From: Allomyces macrogynus ATCC 38327
Lineage: Eukaryota; Blastocladiomycota; Blastocladiomycetes; Blastocladiales; Blastocladiaceae
DNA length: 64,000 bases
Direction of reading: 5' to 3'
NCBI GenBank assembly: GCA_000151295.1
Contig: GG745330.1
Coordinates: 1,150,089-1,214,088 of the forward strand
This document shows positions 1-10,723 of the stretch, one piece after another. The notes beneath the pieces were generated by a model, which saw nothing but the letters and a program-made list of their open reading frames with translations, did not search any database and was not told where the DNA came from. Position 1 is the stretch's first letter, and each line of letters begins with the position of its first letter. The position numbers and the translations under genes were made by a program.

Positions 1-560
1 TTCATACATTTTTTTCAATGTTCGTGATCCATCGCGTCGTGGTTAGTGTAGGCCGCCAGACGCGTTTGTTGCTGGTTGCTGCAAGTACAACGTGACAGCT
101 ACTGTCCCCTTGCTGCAAAGTTTCTTCTTTCGGCCAACCTGAACCTCCTCCAACTCGCTCCTCTTCGCCGACTTTGATCCTCTTGCTCGCGCTCTCCGTC
201 AACTCGGTCGCCGGCTTGGCGACGCTCTGCTCTTACCTGCTGCAGTCGCGCCAGCGCGCCCGCCAAGACTCGATCCTCCGCGCCGTTGACCACGCTCCGA
301 CCAACGTGTTTTGCCGGCACCCGCGTACTTGTAGCTGTCCTCACTTTGCAGCCACAACGAACGAGCACGACCTGTGCTCCCCCACCGGTTGGTATCAACA
401 CGCTCCGAGAGCGCCATGCTCGCCCTTGTCTGGTCGATCCGTCCAAGGCGCTAACCGGGCAGCGACAACGTCCTCCAGCAGGCGCCCCTCTCCTGATCTC
501 GACGCGCAGCCGTCGCGCTACTCTCTTGATCCGCGCCCATAATCCATTTCCCGAACTCCA
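1..560. other. 5' flank of the eEF1A-like gene
   Basis: No coding region is convincing here on either strand. The stretch is pyrimidine-rich close to the start codon at 561 and probably holds the promoter and 5' leader of the eEF1A-like gene. Several open frames exist on both strands but show no recognisable protein. Confidence 0.4.
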
Positions 561-2070
561 ATGACGACGCCTGCGGACATTTCCGACAAGCTGCCGCTGT
601 CGGTGGTGATGCTCGGCAGCCAGGACGGCGGCAAGTCGACCGCGACGGGCCACCTCGTCTACAAGTCGGGCCTACTGCACCCAGACCTGATCTCGAAATT
701 CGATGCACACACGGCGGGCGGCGCGCTCGACTATGCGTGGCTCATGGACACGATTCGCGACCAGCTCGGCGGGATCGCGCCCAACTCCGACGAAACCGTC
801 CCGCCCGAGGCCGCGCGGTTCGTGACACCGCGGTACATCGTGCAAGTCATGGACGTCCCGGGCCACCGCGACTTTATGCGCAATGTCCTGACGGGCGCGT
901 CGCGCGCCGACGCGGCGATTCTGGTCCTTTCTGCACGGCCTGGCGAACTCGAGACGGCGCTCGGGTTGGTCGAGACGGAGGCGGGCCATGGCGCCGAGGC
1001 GCGGCAGCACGCGACGCTCGCGTTCACGATGGGGGTCACGCGGCTGGTCGTGGCTGTGAACAAGATGGATATGGTGGACTGGTCCGAGGCGCGGTTCAAG
1101 GAGGTGGTTGAGGCCGCGTCGGCGGTACTGCGCACGATCGGGTTCGCCGTTGAGAAGATTGCGTTTGTCCCGATCGCCGGTGTCTCGGGCGATAACTTGT
1201 TGACGCCGTCGGCTAACATGCCTTGGTACCAAGGGTGGTCGCGGCAGTCCAAGGACGGGACGGTCAAGACGGGTATGTGCGGTCGCGTTTTCCACTGCAC
1301 CGTGGGTGCTGCTGCATCGAAGGCGAAAAGGCGGAGCCATGGTTGATTAGTTGTCTTTCATTCTTGTAGGCATGACGCTGATCGAGGCCATGGACGCGGT
1401 CGATCCGCCACGGCGACTGGCCGACAAGCCGCTGCGCATTGTCGTGCAGGACGTCTACAAGGTGAGCCGGCTCGGCACGGTCCCCGTGGGCCGAATCGAG
1501 TCAGGCATGCTGCGCGTGGGGATGCGCGTGCGTTTCGCGCCCGGCGGCGTGGAGGGCACCGTGCAAACGATTGAGCGCGACTCGTCGAGCTCGCCACCGG
1601 GCCATACGGTCACGGACCCGAACGTGGCCGGTCCGGGCGAGAATGTGGGCTTTTCCGTGTCGGACGTGTCGGTGCGCGACATTCGCCGCGGCTACGTGGC
1701 GAGCAGTGCGGCGGCCGACCAGGACCCGGCGTACGAGGCGGCGTCGTTGACCGTGTCGATGGTGATGATGGCCGACCACCAGCTGGTCTTGACGCCTGGG
1801 TGCACGCCCGTCGTCGACGTGCATACGGCGCACGTGCCCGTCAAGGTGGTCGAGCTCGTGACCAAGATTGATCGGTCGAACGGCCAGATTCTCGAGCGCG
1901 CGCCCAAGGCGCTGCGGCCAGGGGAGGCCGGCGTCGTCAAGCTCGTGCCGCAAAAGCCGTTGTGTGTCGAGGCGTTTGCCGAGTACGCGGCGCTTGGGCG
2001 GTTTGCGCTGCGCGACCAGCGGCATACGGTCGCGGTCGGCGTCATCAAGCGCGTGGAAAAGGTGTGTTGA
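561..2070 (+). CDS. Divergent eEF1A-like translational GTPase (paralogue)
   Basis: Two exons (561-1272, 1370-2070) joined across a 97-nt phase-1 intron (GTATGT...TTGTAG) give about 470 residues, the usual eEF1A length. The GTPase domain shows a P-loop GSQDGGKST (residues 19-27), the switch II motif DVPGH (98-102), NKMD (167-170) and VPIAG in place of the G5 VPISG. Domains 2 and 3 follow with PWYQGW, LQ/QDVYK, GTVPVGR and LGRFALRD landmarks of eEF1A. Two things are odd. The very conserved switch I ERERGIT is replaced by a sequence ending GGIA (70-73), so the Mg/GTP-sensing threonine is missing. The Lys-rich C-terminal tail of eEF1A is absent; the protein ends soon after VIKRVEK. It is therefore a paralogue, not the housekeeping eEF1A, and its cellular role is unknown. 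eRF3/HBS1 are less likely because the length and domain 2/3 motifs match eEF1A. Confidence 0.88.
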
Positions 2071-2615
2071 CCAAAACTGGGCCGATCGTGACGTGGCACG
2101 GAGGCGGACGCTGACGGGCGCCCGCCATTTGCATCGATACGTGTAGAGCTTGCCCGACGGGACCACGGTGCTGTGTCCGCGTGGCGCGCCGCCAGTATAG
2201 TAATCTGTGGGGAACGAGGGACAAGCGCGGTCCTGTCTCAGGACGTTGCGTACGGCCACGGCGCGTGTCCACGTCGAAGTGCGTCCGATTTTGCGACGCG
2301 ACGGCCGTCGTGGTGCCCGGGACAGGGTCGAGAGCAAGGTCAAATGCACATTGTTGACTGTTTTCGATATGGCGTGGAGGATGGACGATGTTGCCCGTGG
2401 GTGGAGCAAGGATAATCTGATGCGCACGGGTTAGCATCGAGGCAAGCAAAGCCAGCCGGGCAGCGGGGCGCCCGCCGCGATCCCTTCTTCGATGCTACCA
2501 ACCTCGCGCGCTTCTCTCTCCCCAACTCGCCGATCCCGTCACCATCTGCTCCCCGTGCGCAGACGATCCCTCGTCAAGAACGAACGTACCGAGGAACGAG
2601 TGTGCTCTCGCCACC
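2071..2615. other. Intergenic region between eEF1A-like and GATA genes
   Basis: No supported gene. It should contain the eEF1A-like 3' end and the promoter of the GATA gene. The GATA start codon at 2616 sits in an excellent context (GCCACCATGG). Confidence 0.4.
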
Positions 2616-5179
2616 ATGGACCCGGCGCCCGCGTGGACCATCAGCGCCGACTCGCTGCCGCGCGCCGATTTGGCCGACGGCGATCGCCGCGACACGGCGG
2701 TGCCGGCGCCGCTCGGCCACCCGCTCATGGCGACGACGGCGCCGTACAATCCTCAAGCGCAAGCGCACGCGCACGCGCACGGCGCTCGCCCGCACAAGCA
2801 CCACCAGTACGCCGCGAACACGCAGGCGCCCGCAGACCTCTACCAGTACCAGCTCCACCACCCGCAGCCACCGCCGCCGCCGCCGTCGCCATACGGCGTG
2901 CCACAGCAGCAGCAAGAGCCCAGCGGCGGGCTCCGTTCGCCTGCGACGCAGCCGTGGGCCGGGGGCCCGGCTTCCGATGCACATGCGCCTGCACATCCGT
3001 CGATCGCGCCGACGAGGGCGGATGTGCCCTTCCGTGGCGACGCGGCCAGCCGCGGCCCGCCTGTGCGCCCGCCCAACGCACCCATCACCGTGCCGCGATC
3101 CAGCGACGCCACCACGGGGTACGCACTCGCCCAGCCATCGCACGCTTCACCCCCGCCGTCGCGCACCTCGACGGCCGTGCGGTCCACGGGCATTGTCGCG
3201 CCCGCCGCGGTCGCGCCGCTCGCGCGTGCGCCGAGCGTGACTGGTCGTGGTGCGCCGCTGCCGCCGCAGACGCAAGCACAGCTTCCTCCACGCGAACATG
3301 CCGGACCGCCGCCGTTCCATCATCCACCTCAAGTACCCGCGGGCCCGCCCGGTTACCCGCCGGCCGCCTACGGCTACGGCCCTGCCGATCCGTACGGCCC
3401 GCCACCGCCGCCCGGTCCACCCGGGGCTCCCGCGCCGGGCTACCATGCCGGCTACCCGCACGACGCGTCGTACACGGTCCCGGCCCCACCGCCCGACCAC
3501 TTTGCCGACGTGCTCTTTGACCTGCACCATCTCGTGCGCGTCGTGTGCCTGTTGCGCGACCGGATCCACGGCCCGCCGCCGCCGCCCGACTCGCCCGCGG
3601 TCGTCGCGTACGGTCGGACGCGGTACACGGACGCGCGCGCCGTGCGCGCACATCTCGACGAGGCGCACGCGACGGCAAGCCGATTGTTTATGCGCGTCGA
3701 CGACTGGTACGAGCACATGCTCGCGCCGTGGATCCCGCCGCCACCCACTCCGCATGGGATGCCGCGCGCGCCTGGCGGGCACCAAGGGTACGCGCCGGGA
3801 TACGCGATGCCGCCGCCGCCGCTGTCGCAGCAGCAACAGCAGCACTTTGCCGTCGACGGCGGACCGGGCTGGGTTCCCGCCGGGCCCGCCGCCACCGCCG
3901 CCATCTGTGCCGCCGCAATTCAATCGTGGTGGTAGTATGTACCCAGCTCCACCGCCCGACATTGACGAAGAAGGACTGCAGCCGCCGCCGCTGCCACGGT
4001 TCCTCGGTGGTCCGCCGCCTGGCGCTGCCGGGTACCGCCCACCCACCGCAGGCCCCGGATCACAAGGCTATTCCGATCCGCGCGCGCCGTCGCTGGGCAG
4101 TCCCGAGGACCTGCCGGTCCGTGACCGTGACCGACCGCGGTTCGACGCGCCGTACCACAGCCATCAAGTACATGGTGATCTCGCGTCGCCGACACCACTC
4201 GCTGCCAGCGTGCCGGTGCCTGCGCAGGAAAACAGCCGTCCTTGGCCGGACGCGCATAATGGAGCTCGGGGAAGCGCGTTTGGCGGGAACGGGATGCAAT
4301 TTGCGGCACACCATGTGCTCACACCGCAGGAACCGCCGGCGCTCGACTTATCGAACCGCATCCCGCCGATTCAGTCGCCGCCGGGCGCTCGGTACGTGCC
4401 GGCGACAGGAACGAGTGCGGAGGCCCCTGCGACAGTGGCCGCCGTGAACCCGGTGCAAATGACGGTCCAGGGTGGAGAAATGACGGGTGGGCAGGCAATG
4501 GACGAGGACATGGGTGGAGACGACGGCGAAGAGGATGACGATCATGACGATCATGACGACGAGGATGACGACGAGGACGAGGCTCATACGCGTCGGAAGC
4601 GCGCGGTACGTTTGCCGATTGCACCAGTGATGTGTGAGCTGTGAACACACACTCACGCGTCGCGTATTCTCTAGCGCAAGATTGGCCACCCGGCGGTCGG
4701 GCACTGTTTGAGCTGCAAGACGACCGAGGCACCGGAGTGGCGGCGCGGGCCTATGGGCCGTGGCACGCTGTGCAATGCTTGTGGCCTGCACTGGTACGCT
4801 CTCGCTCTTGCTGGCGAAGATTGTACGCGCATAGCTGACGTAACTTTCCGCGATTAGGGCCAAGCTCCGACGCAAGCTCGGTGACAATTCTCCGATGCGC
4901 GGTCCCACACCGGGAGCTAGTGGAGTATCCGCTTCCACCGCGGCTGCTGCGACGATGGCCACCACGACCGCACCGAGTTCCAGCTCCTTGCCCAGAGTGC
5001 CGACGTCGTCCGACTCGAGCTCGCCCGCGGCAAATCCGGCGGCTGCTACGGCAGGGGATCCCGCTGATGCGCCGCCCCGCGCGGCTCGTGGTGCGGGAGG
5101 TGGGCGGCGTACCCTGTCCACGACGCGACGCGCTGCGGGGGCGCGCGACAGGCCAGCGCCCGCGCAAGAGGACGAATGA
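2616..5179 (+). CDS. Proline-rich GATA transcription factor with a White-Collar-type zinc finger
   Basis: Predicted exons are 2616-3787, 3843-4605, 4675-4793 and 4858-5179, giving about 791 residues. The first three quarters is low-complexity, rich in Pro, Gln, Ala and His. One more ordered block lies near 3490-3730 ([12 protein letters not shown] ... DDWYEHML). It ends in an Asp/Glu-rich stretch and a KRKRA-like basic patch. Downstream is a single GATA finger, C-X2-C-X18-C-X2-C, encoded at 4699-4793: CLSC, then PEWRRGP, then CNACGLHW continuing AKLRRK. The X18 loop and the EWRRGP...WAK context resemble WC-1/WC-2 fingers more than AreA-type fingers (X17). No PAS or LOV domain was seen. The introns at 4606-4674 (GTACGT) and 4794-4857 (GTACGC) restore frame exactly. 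The join near 3788-3842 is less certain and could instead be an indel. Expected to be a nuclear DNA-binding regulator; its target is unknown. Confidence 0.82.
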
Positions 5180-5603
5180 GTGGAGTGACTGCAGGATATC
5201 ATTGTTTCGCTGATTCTTTTTGTTCACGACATGCATTTTATTGATTGCCTTGGTTCCGTTTGGCTGTTGGTTCAGTTCGTGTCGCTGCGCGGCGCTTGGC
5301 ACGGTGCCAAGCTCACCGGGTGGTTCTCGCATTGCGTGTGGCCCCAAACGTTTCTCTTAGCGCTCCTACTTAGACTACTTGATCTACGCCAAATCTTTGG
5401 GCCAGAGTGCGCTCGCAGCCTGCACGGCGGATCACTTTAGGCGTCCGGTTGACGAAGGACACTGCCGACGTCAACCATCCCTCGGTTCGACATGGCGATC
5501 GCGGCCCCATGCAACTTGCACCGCTCTGATCATGAACCGACTGCAAGTGCACCGACCGCCCAAACGCTCGAGACCAACAACCAAATCCACGATTTCGTCC
5601 AGG
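5180..5603. other. Intergenic region
   Basis: Nothing recognisable. It is slightly T-rich after the GATA stop codon and probably contains a 3' end and the promoter of the next gene. Confidence 0.35.
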
Positions 5604-7148
5604 ATGCGCGCGGCGATGCCTCTCTCGGTGCTGCTGGTCGTGGCCGTGCTCTTGGTCACCCCCGTCGCCGTGTTCGGCGACGCTTTGCCCAATCCGGGCT
5701 CTGGGCCTGCCGCGCTGGTCGCATCCAAGGGCACTGAAACGCCGGGAGCGCAAACGCCGAGTGCGCGGCCCGAAGGCGCGTCGCAAACATCAGCCGTTTC
5801 CATTGTCAATGAGACGGTGGCCTCCAACGCCACGCGCACGGCATTCCGACCGCCGACCACCGCAACGGCGACCACTGTTCGCGCCCTCCCCGAGTACTCG
5901 CCCTACCTGGCGTGCTCGCTGCCGCACGGGTGGGAGTACTTTGCCGCACACTTGACCGCGTTCTATGGGACCGTGTTTGCTCGTCAGCCGCGCTTCGCGG
6001 CGCCGGTGGCCGATCAGGAGGGTGGTAGCGCGAAACCAGCTGCGACTGAGCGAGGTTCGTGCCAGTCTCTCCACGAGGGCCAGTCTCGAAGTGGACATGT
6101 TGCTGACGGCCGGTCTCGATGCGGTAGTCGGACTCTCGCACCTGTTTTCCGATCACGTTCGTGGGCGCATCAACATCCTCGGTTCGTTGCAGGGGATGCA
6201 AGGTCCCAATGACGCCGATCGTCTCCACCACGTTCATCCGAATTCTCATGGAATCGACACACTGTTTTCGCCAACTCGCTTTTCCTCGAGACCCTACCGC
6301 AGATCCTGCTCCGTCAATTCAACTGGACGCTGGCCAGTGTCGTACAGTCCAACTTTGCCGTGACCTGCGGGATCGTCGCGGCCGTGCACGACCTGACTGA
6401 CCTTCACAGCCCCCGTTACTCCGCCCGCCGATCCGTCCACACCGGCCGATAACCCATCGCCCACCGACCCCACTCCACCCTCCTCTACATCCCCACGCGG
6501 CGTGCGCAGTCTCTTCCAGCGCATGCTCCGCCGCGCAGCCGCCGCCGCCCCCACCCCCACCCCTACCCCAACGACCCCGACCGCTGCGCCCGCCCGGACT
6601 CACGTATTCTCCGTGTGAAGTTGGTGGCACTTTGACCTCGCGACGGGCCTCGTGCGCGAATTCGACGTGGCCGTGCACCGGCGCGCGCACCTCGACTGGA
6701 CCGACCTAATCCCGGCACACGGTGCCATGGCCGAGACGGTGTGTCGCTCGGCGGCACCATGTAACGCGACGCTCGCCGCGGCAGGCACGGCTGTGCTCGC
6801 GGGCGAGCCGGCGGCGTTTGCAGGCGAGACCGAGTCCCATGCGGCGGTCGCGGGGATGGAGGCGCAGCAAGGTTGCGTGGGTGACCGATTGTCCGTCGGG
6901 TTGGAGAGGGTTGGAACTGATGCGTTATTAAGGATATTTGTGTAGTGTTGTGCCGGTACGTTGCCGCGCACCTCGTCAGCGACCACCCCGTCACGTCGTG
7001 TCTGTTGATGGGCCCGCAGAGTACCATGTGCGGCACGGCCGCGACCGACACGCACACGTGGGCGCAGCGTACCGCCGAGGGTGGTGACGCCGACGCACAG
7101 AGCGATATGCCAGACGTGCCGCGGATCCCGCGGCACGTCGAGCTGTGA
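5604..7148 (+). pseudogene. Secreted protein gene, apparently disrupted
   Basis: The frame from 5604 (or the ATG at 5616) begins with a clear signal peptide: PLSVLLVVAVLLVTPVAV followed by FGDA. A Thr/Pro/Ala-rich segment follows, then an ordered block (SPYLACSLPHGWEYF...FYGTVF). After about 6030 the plausible coding moves to another frame (LEVDMLLTAGLDAVVGLSHLF), then back by about 6267 (FANSLFLETLPQILLRQFNW). An intron at about 6337-6409 can lead to a Pro/Thr-rich linker, but an in-frame TGA at 6616-6618 separates this from WWHFDLATGLVREFDVAVHR. A last exon after an acceptor near 6943 carries Cys/His residues (CRYVAAHLV...SCLLMGP) and ends at 7148. The C-terminal pattern recalls, from memory, a family of secreted fungal proteins with an NTF2-like fold; this is weak. 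The disruptions may be real decay, unrecognised splicing or sequence errors. Confidence 0.45.
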
Positions 7149-7312
7149 AGAGAAATTGAGCGGCAAGACTCTCGGTCGTGAGGGACTAGCATGTGCAGGT
7201 CGGACTAGGTAATGGTAGCAATGGATGTTTCGATCTGGTGAACAAGCACCACCCACGGCCCCTTGTCGATCGTGATCGACTGGCCTAAATGGATTGGCAA
7301 ACAGCAAGCACC

Positions 7313-9803
7313 CTAGGCGCTCCCCGGTGGGACCGCCGAGGGCTCCATTTCCATCTTTTTGCGCTTTGCAAATCGAAGACCACACGCGTTGCTATGGTTT
7401 CATTGACAGAGATCAGTTTACATGCAAAGCACCAGCGGCCAAGTCCCCGGTCCCCCGGCAGACAGGGCCCACTGCCGTTAACCGCCGGGTCGGCCACCAC
7501 GGAGGCCAGTCAATGGGTGCAAAAATGCCGTCCAGGTCCATCGTAAAGCGCGTGCGCCTGGTGGAGAAAGTAGAGACGAACCAAAGAGTTTTCGCGCCGG
7601 TCGGGCCTGAACGTACGCATGAGTATAATTTATCAGTGAAATGCATCGCGAAATTGGTAAGCGAGGCCATAGAAGACGTACCCTTGCGCCACTCGGGGCT
7701 CTGCGTGGTCCCGCAGTCGATGCACGCGCGTTCGGGCAGATCCGAGGACCGTGTCGCGGGCGGCGGCTTGCGCTGTCGAAACCAAAAGAACAATCATCAG
7801 GCCATGAAACCGACACCCACTAATCCACCCCGATCCATACCTTCTTGCGCACACGCTTGGGCGGCGCGGCCTCATCAGCCGGCCCCGCCGGCGCCGGTTC
7901 CAGCGACTGCACGACGATCACCGCCGCTGGGTCATCAACGACCATCGCGTCGGGCTCCGGCGCGGCGGCCAGATTGAGCACGCGCTTCGGCGTGAGGTCG
8001 TCATGGAGCGCGCTTGTCTCGTGCACGCGCTTGCCGGCGTGCTCATACATGCCATTCAGCCGCTGCCGGAGGAGCAGATTCTCGTTGCGCAGATCGACCA
8101 CGGCATCGAGCATTTCCGTCAACGCCGACTGCGGGTATTCGCGACACGTGAGCAGGACCAGCGGGCTGCGCGGCGCGAGAGGCGCGGCCGAAGAAGCCAG
8201 GTACTGCGCTGTCGCCATGGCCGCGGCCGCGGCCATCACGTTGCCTGGGCCGTACGGCACGATGAGCGGGTGCGTCGCGGCCGCAGCGGCGTTGCCGTTG
8301 GGTACGGGCGCACTGTCGCCGTTAGTGTCGCTGGCCGGCGTGCCGAAATGCATGACGCGGCCGGCAATCTCGAGCAAGATGTAGTCAGCGTTTTTCCGGC
8401 GGAATCGGAAGGTTTTCACGAAATGCGAGTCTTGCGCGACGGTCACGGTCAGGTTGCGCGCGAGGTAGGCCATGTCCTCGGGGTGGAGAAACTCGCCGAG
8501 GTGGTGGCTCGACAGCTCCGTGCACGGGAAGCCTGGACCAAAAGAGGGTGAAGAAGGATCAGAATTACGTTCCGTATTGGCACTGAGCACCACTCGCGCG
8601 TCAACGTACCCACGACCTTGGGTGCCGACGGCGATGACCACACGATAGTGCCGTTTGGCGCCACGACCAGCATGAGATCGAGAATTTTGTCAATCAAGGA
8701 ATGAGCCCTGCACACTCGTATGAACGCTTGATGAGTTGACCGCCTCTTGTGGAGCACGAAACTTGCAGCTGGTGGCGGCCGCGGTTCCGCGGGTCGGCCA
8801 CGTTCCGGGTCAGGGCCAAGAGCTCCGTCAGATACGCACCATTGCCGCTCCTTGACGCCAAGGAGAGCCCCACGGGTCTCCCGCCCCGTGGCCGACGTTG
8901 CGCTTGGTTGTGCAATCGAGGACGTGGCGCCGGATCCGGTCCGCGCACCGTTCGTTGCCGCGCCGTTCGTGGCCGCGCCGTTCGCGGCCGGTGCTGGTGC
9001 TGCTAGCGTTGGCGGCGGCGGCGGCGGCACAAGCACCGGATCCCGCGCACCGTTGGTCACGCTGGCAGGCGGAGGCCGGGTGAGGCGGAGACTAGTGCCA
9101 AAGGACCGATGAACGGCGCAGGCCAGGACGATGGGCGCGCGCAGTCCAACGGAAGCAGAGACAGTGGCAGTGGTGAGGAACGGAGGTGATCGAGCACGAC
9201 AACAGATCTGCACTGGAGCGGCACGCGTACAGTCGGTCCAGACTCGCGCGCTGCGCCATCTGTCATAGCAACAGGCCGCGTTGGAATGGGTCCACGCGGC
9301 CGACCGATGGGCATGGTGGCGTGCCGCACGCATGCAACGCATTCTTTTCCGACCAGGCAAGGTGGAGAAGCAAGCAAGAGTACGGACCGGGCAGAAGCAG
9401 CCGTCATGAGAGCAGGAAGAGGAGCGGCCGCATGGCTCCCCATGGCAGTAGCCGCTGTCGCCAACGCGGGCGCCGCAAACGCCTGCAAGGAATGAAGGGC
9501 CTGAGAGGGCCCGGCGTGGAGATACGGCGCGCCGTTGCCGACGACAGCAGCATTGGCAAACATGGATCGCAGCGCGGCAGAGTCGTTGGCGGTCCATTCG
9601 TCGTCAAAGTCGCGCGGTTGCTGCGGCAGCGAGGCGCGGCGTGCGTCGTTGGGCGGGGCCAGCAGCTGGTTAGCGGGTATGCGCGGCGCAGACAGGTCCG
9701 ACCGTGACCCACTGCTGCCCGAGGCCGACGCGAACGCGGACGCGGACCCGACTGCCGACTGCGACCGGGCCGACCCGACTTCGCTCTGCGGCGGCGACGA
9801 CAT
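7313..9803 (-). CDS. wc-2: White Collar 2-like protein (PAS domain + GATA finger)
   Basis: Seven exons on the minus strand (9803-9388, 9061-8840, 8707-8610, 8532-7841, 7772-7682, 7606-7582, 7391-7313) join in phase to 540 residues, close to Neurospora WC-2 (about 530). The N-terminus is Ser/Ala/Pro-rich. A PAS domain follows, split by a 77-nt intron: IDKILDLMLVVAPNGTIVWSS, then TELSSHHLGEFLHPEDMAYL and FRFRRKNADYILLEI. It has no LOV cysteine motif, as expected for WC-2. The C-terminal GATA finger is [35 protein letters not shown], with C-X2-C-X18-C-X2-C spacing, and the protein stops shortly after. Three exons encode the finger; the middle one is only 25 nt. In known fungi WC-2 pairs with the LOV protein WC-1 for blue-light and clock control; WC-1 is not in this window. 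The 326-nt first intron is the least certain join. Confidence 0.87.
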
Positions 9804-10723
9804 GGCCGGAGGATTTGGCGGGTACGCGCGCGTGAGCAACGACGCGCCACAGCGTGCGCCTGGCGGTCGAGCAGTCGAGCGGCGAGGACAGGGCCCCAGT
9901 GGTGGCCGAGGGCGGCGCGGAGCGGGCTGACGCTGCTGGCGCGCGCGAGCGGGTGCAAACAAGGTGGAGAGAGCTGGTCGCGCTGACTTGGTGCGCACGA
10001 GTCGAGCTCGAGTCGGTTGCGGCGTGCCAGCGCGGCGGACAGGCTGACTTAAGAGCCACGGCGGCGGTCAAAGCGATGACAGCCGTGTCGTCGGCGCGGC
10101 GGCGTTGCGCCCGTCATCGAGTTTGCGGGTGCTCGGGCCGGTCGTCGGGTCCCGCAGATGCGTGCGCGCTGCCGGTGCGCCCGCCGCCGTGGCACGGCGA
10201 CCGGCCGACCGCGAACCGATGGTGGCCGCGACTGGGCGCGTCGTGCCACGGTGCAGCGTGGCGCAGCACGTCGAGCAGTGGCGCGGCAAGAAGCGTCTGA
10301 GCTCAGAAGCAATGGCGCGCGCTTCGCCACGTGACGCTCTGCCTGCCACGCGGGCAGCGCCCGATCCCGAGCCTGGCCGCGTCCAGTCCCTGCTCTTGGG
10401 CCCGCCCGTACCTTGCCACCCTGCGCGGCGCCCTCACTCACCGGCCTGCGCCTGACCAACCGATCAGGAAGTCGTCGGGATGACGCACGACGTCGCCTTG
10501 CTGCCGCTCGATCGCGCCTGCCGAGCCGTACGCGCGCTCACCAGTCAGCATGCTCGCCTGGCGTGCTCCTGCCTGCGCTGCGCGGTCTTGCACGTGCGCC
10601 GATGGACTCGCTCCTGGAGCGAAAAAAGTCAACGTCCAGCACATCTCCGACTACAAATCAATTTTGCGTTGGTCCCGACCTGGCCTGTCCACCGTTGCCC
10701 GTCGGCGCCGCCCAAAGTGCAAG
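9804..10723. other. Intergenic region upstream of wc-2
   Basis: Between the wc-2 start and the 3' end of the next minus-strand gene. Open frames on both strands here are short, Arg/Ala-rich and look like GC-driven shadows. Likely holds the wc-2 promoter and leader. No RNA gene was recognised. Confidence 0.35.

Noticed and set aside
99..653. Long Arg/Ala-rich minus-strand open frame over the eEF1A-like start
   Set aside because: It overlaps the clear eEF1A-like start on the other strand and has the composition of an antisense shadow in GC-rich DNA.
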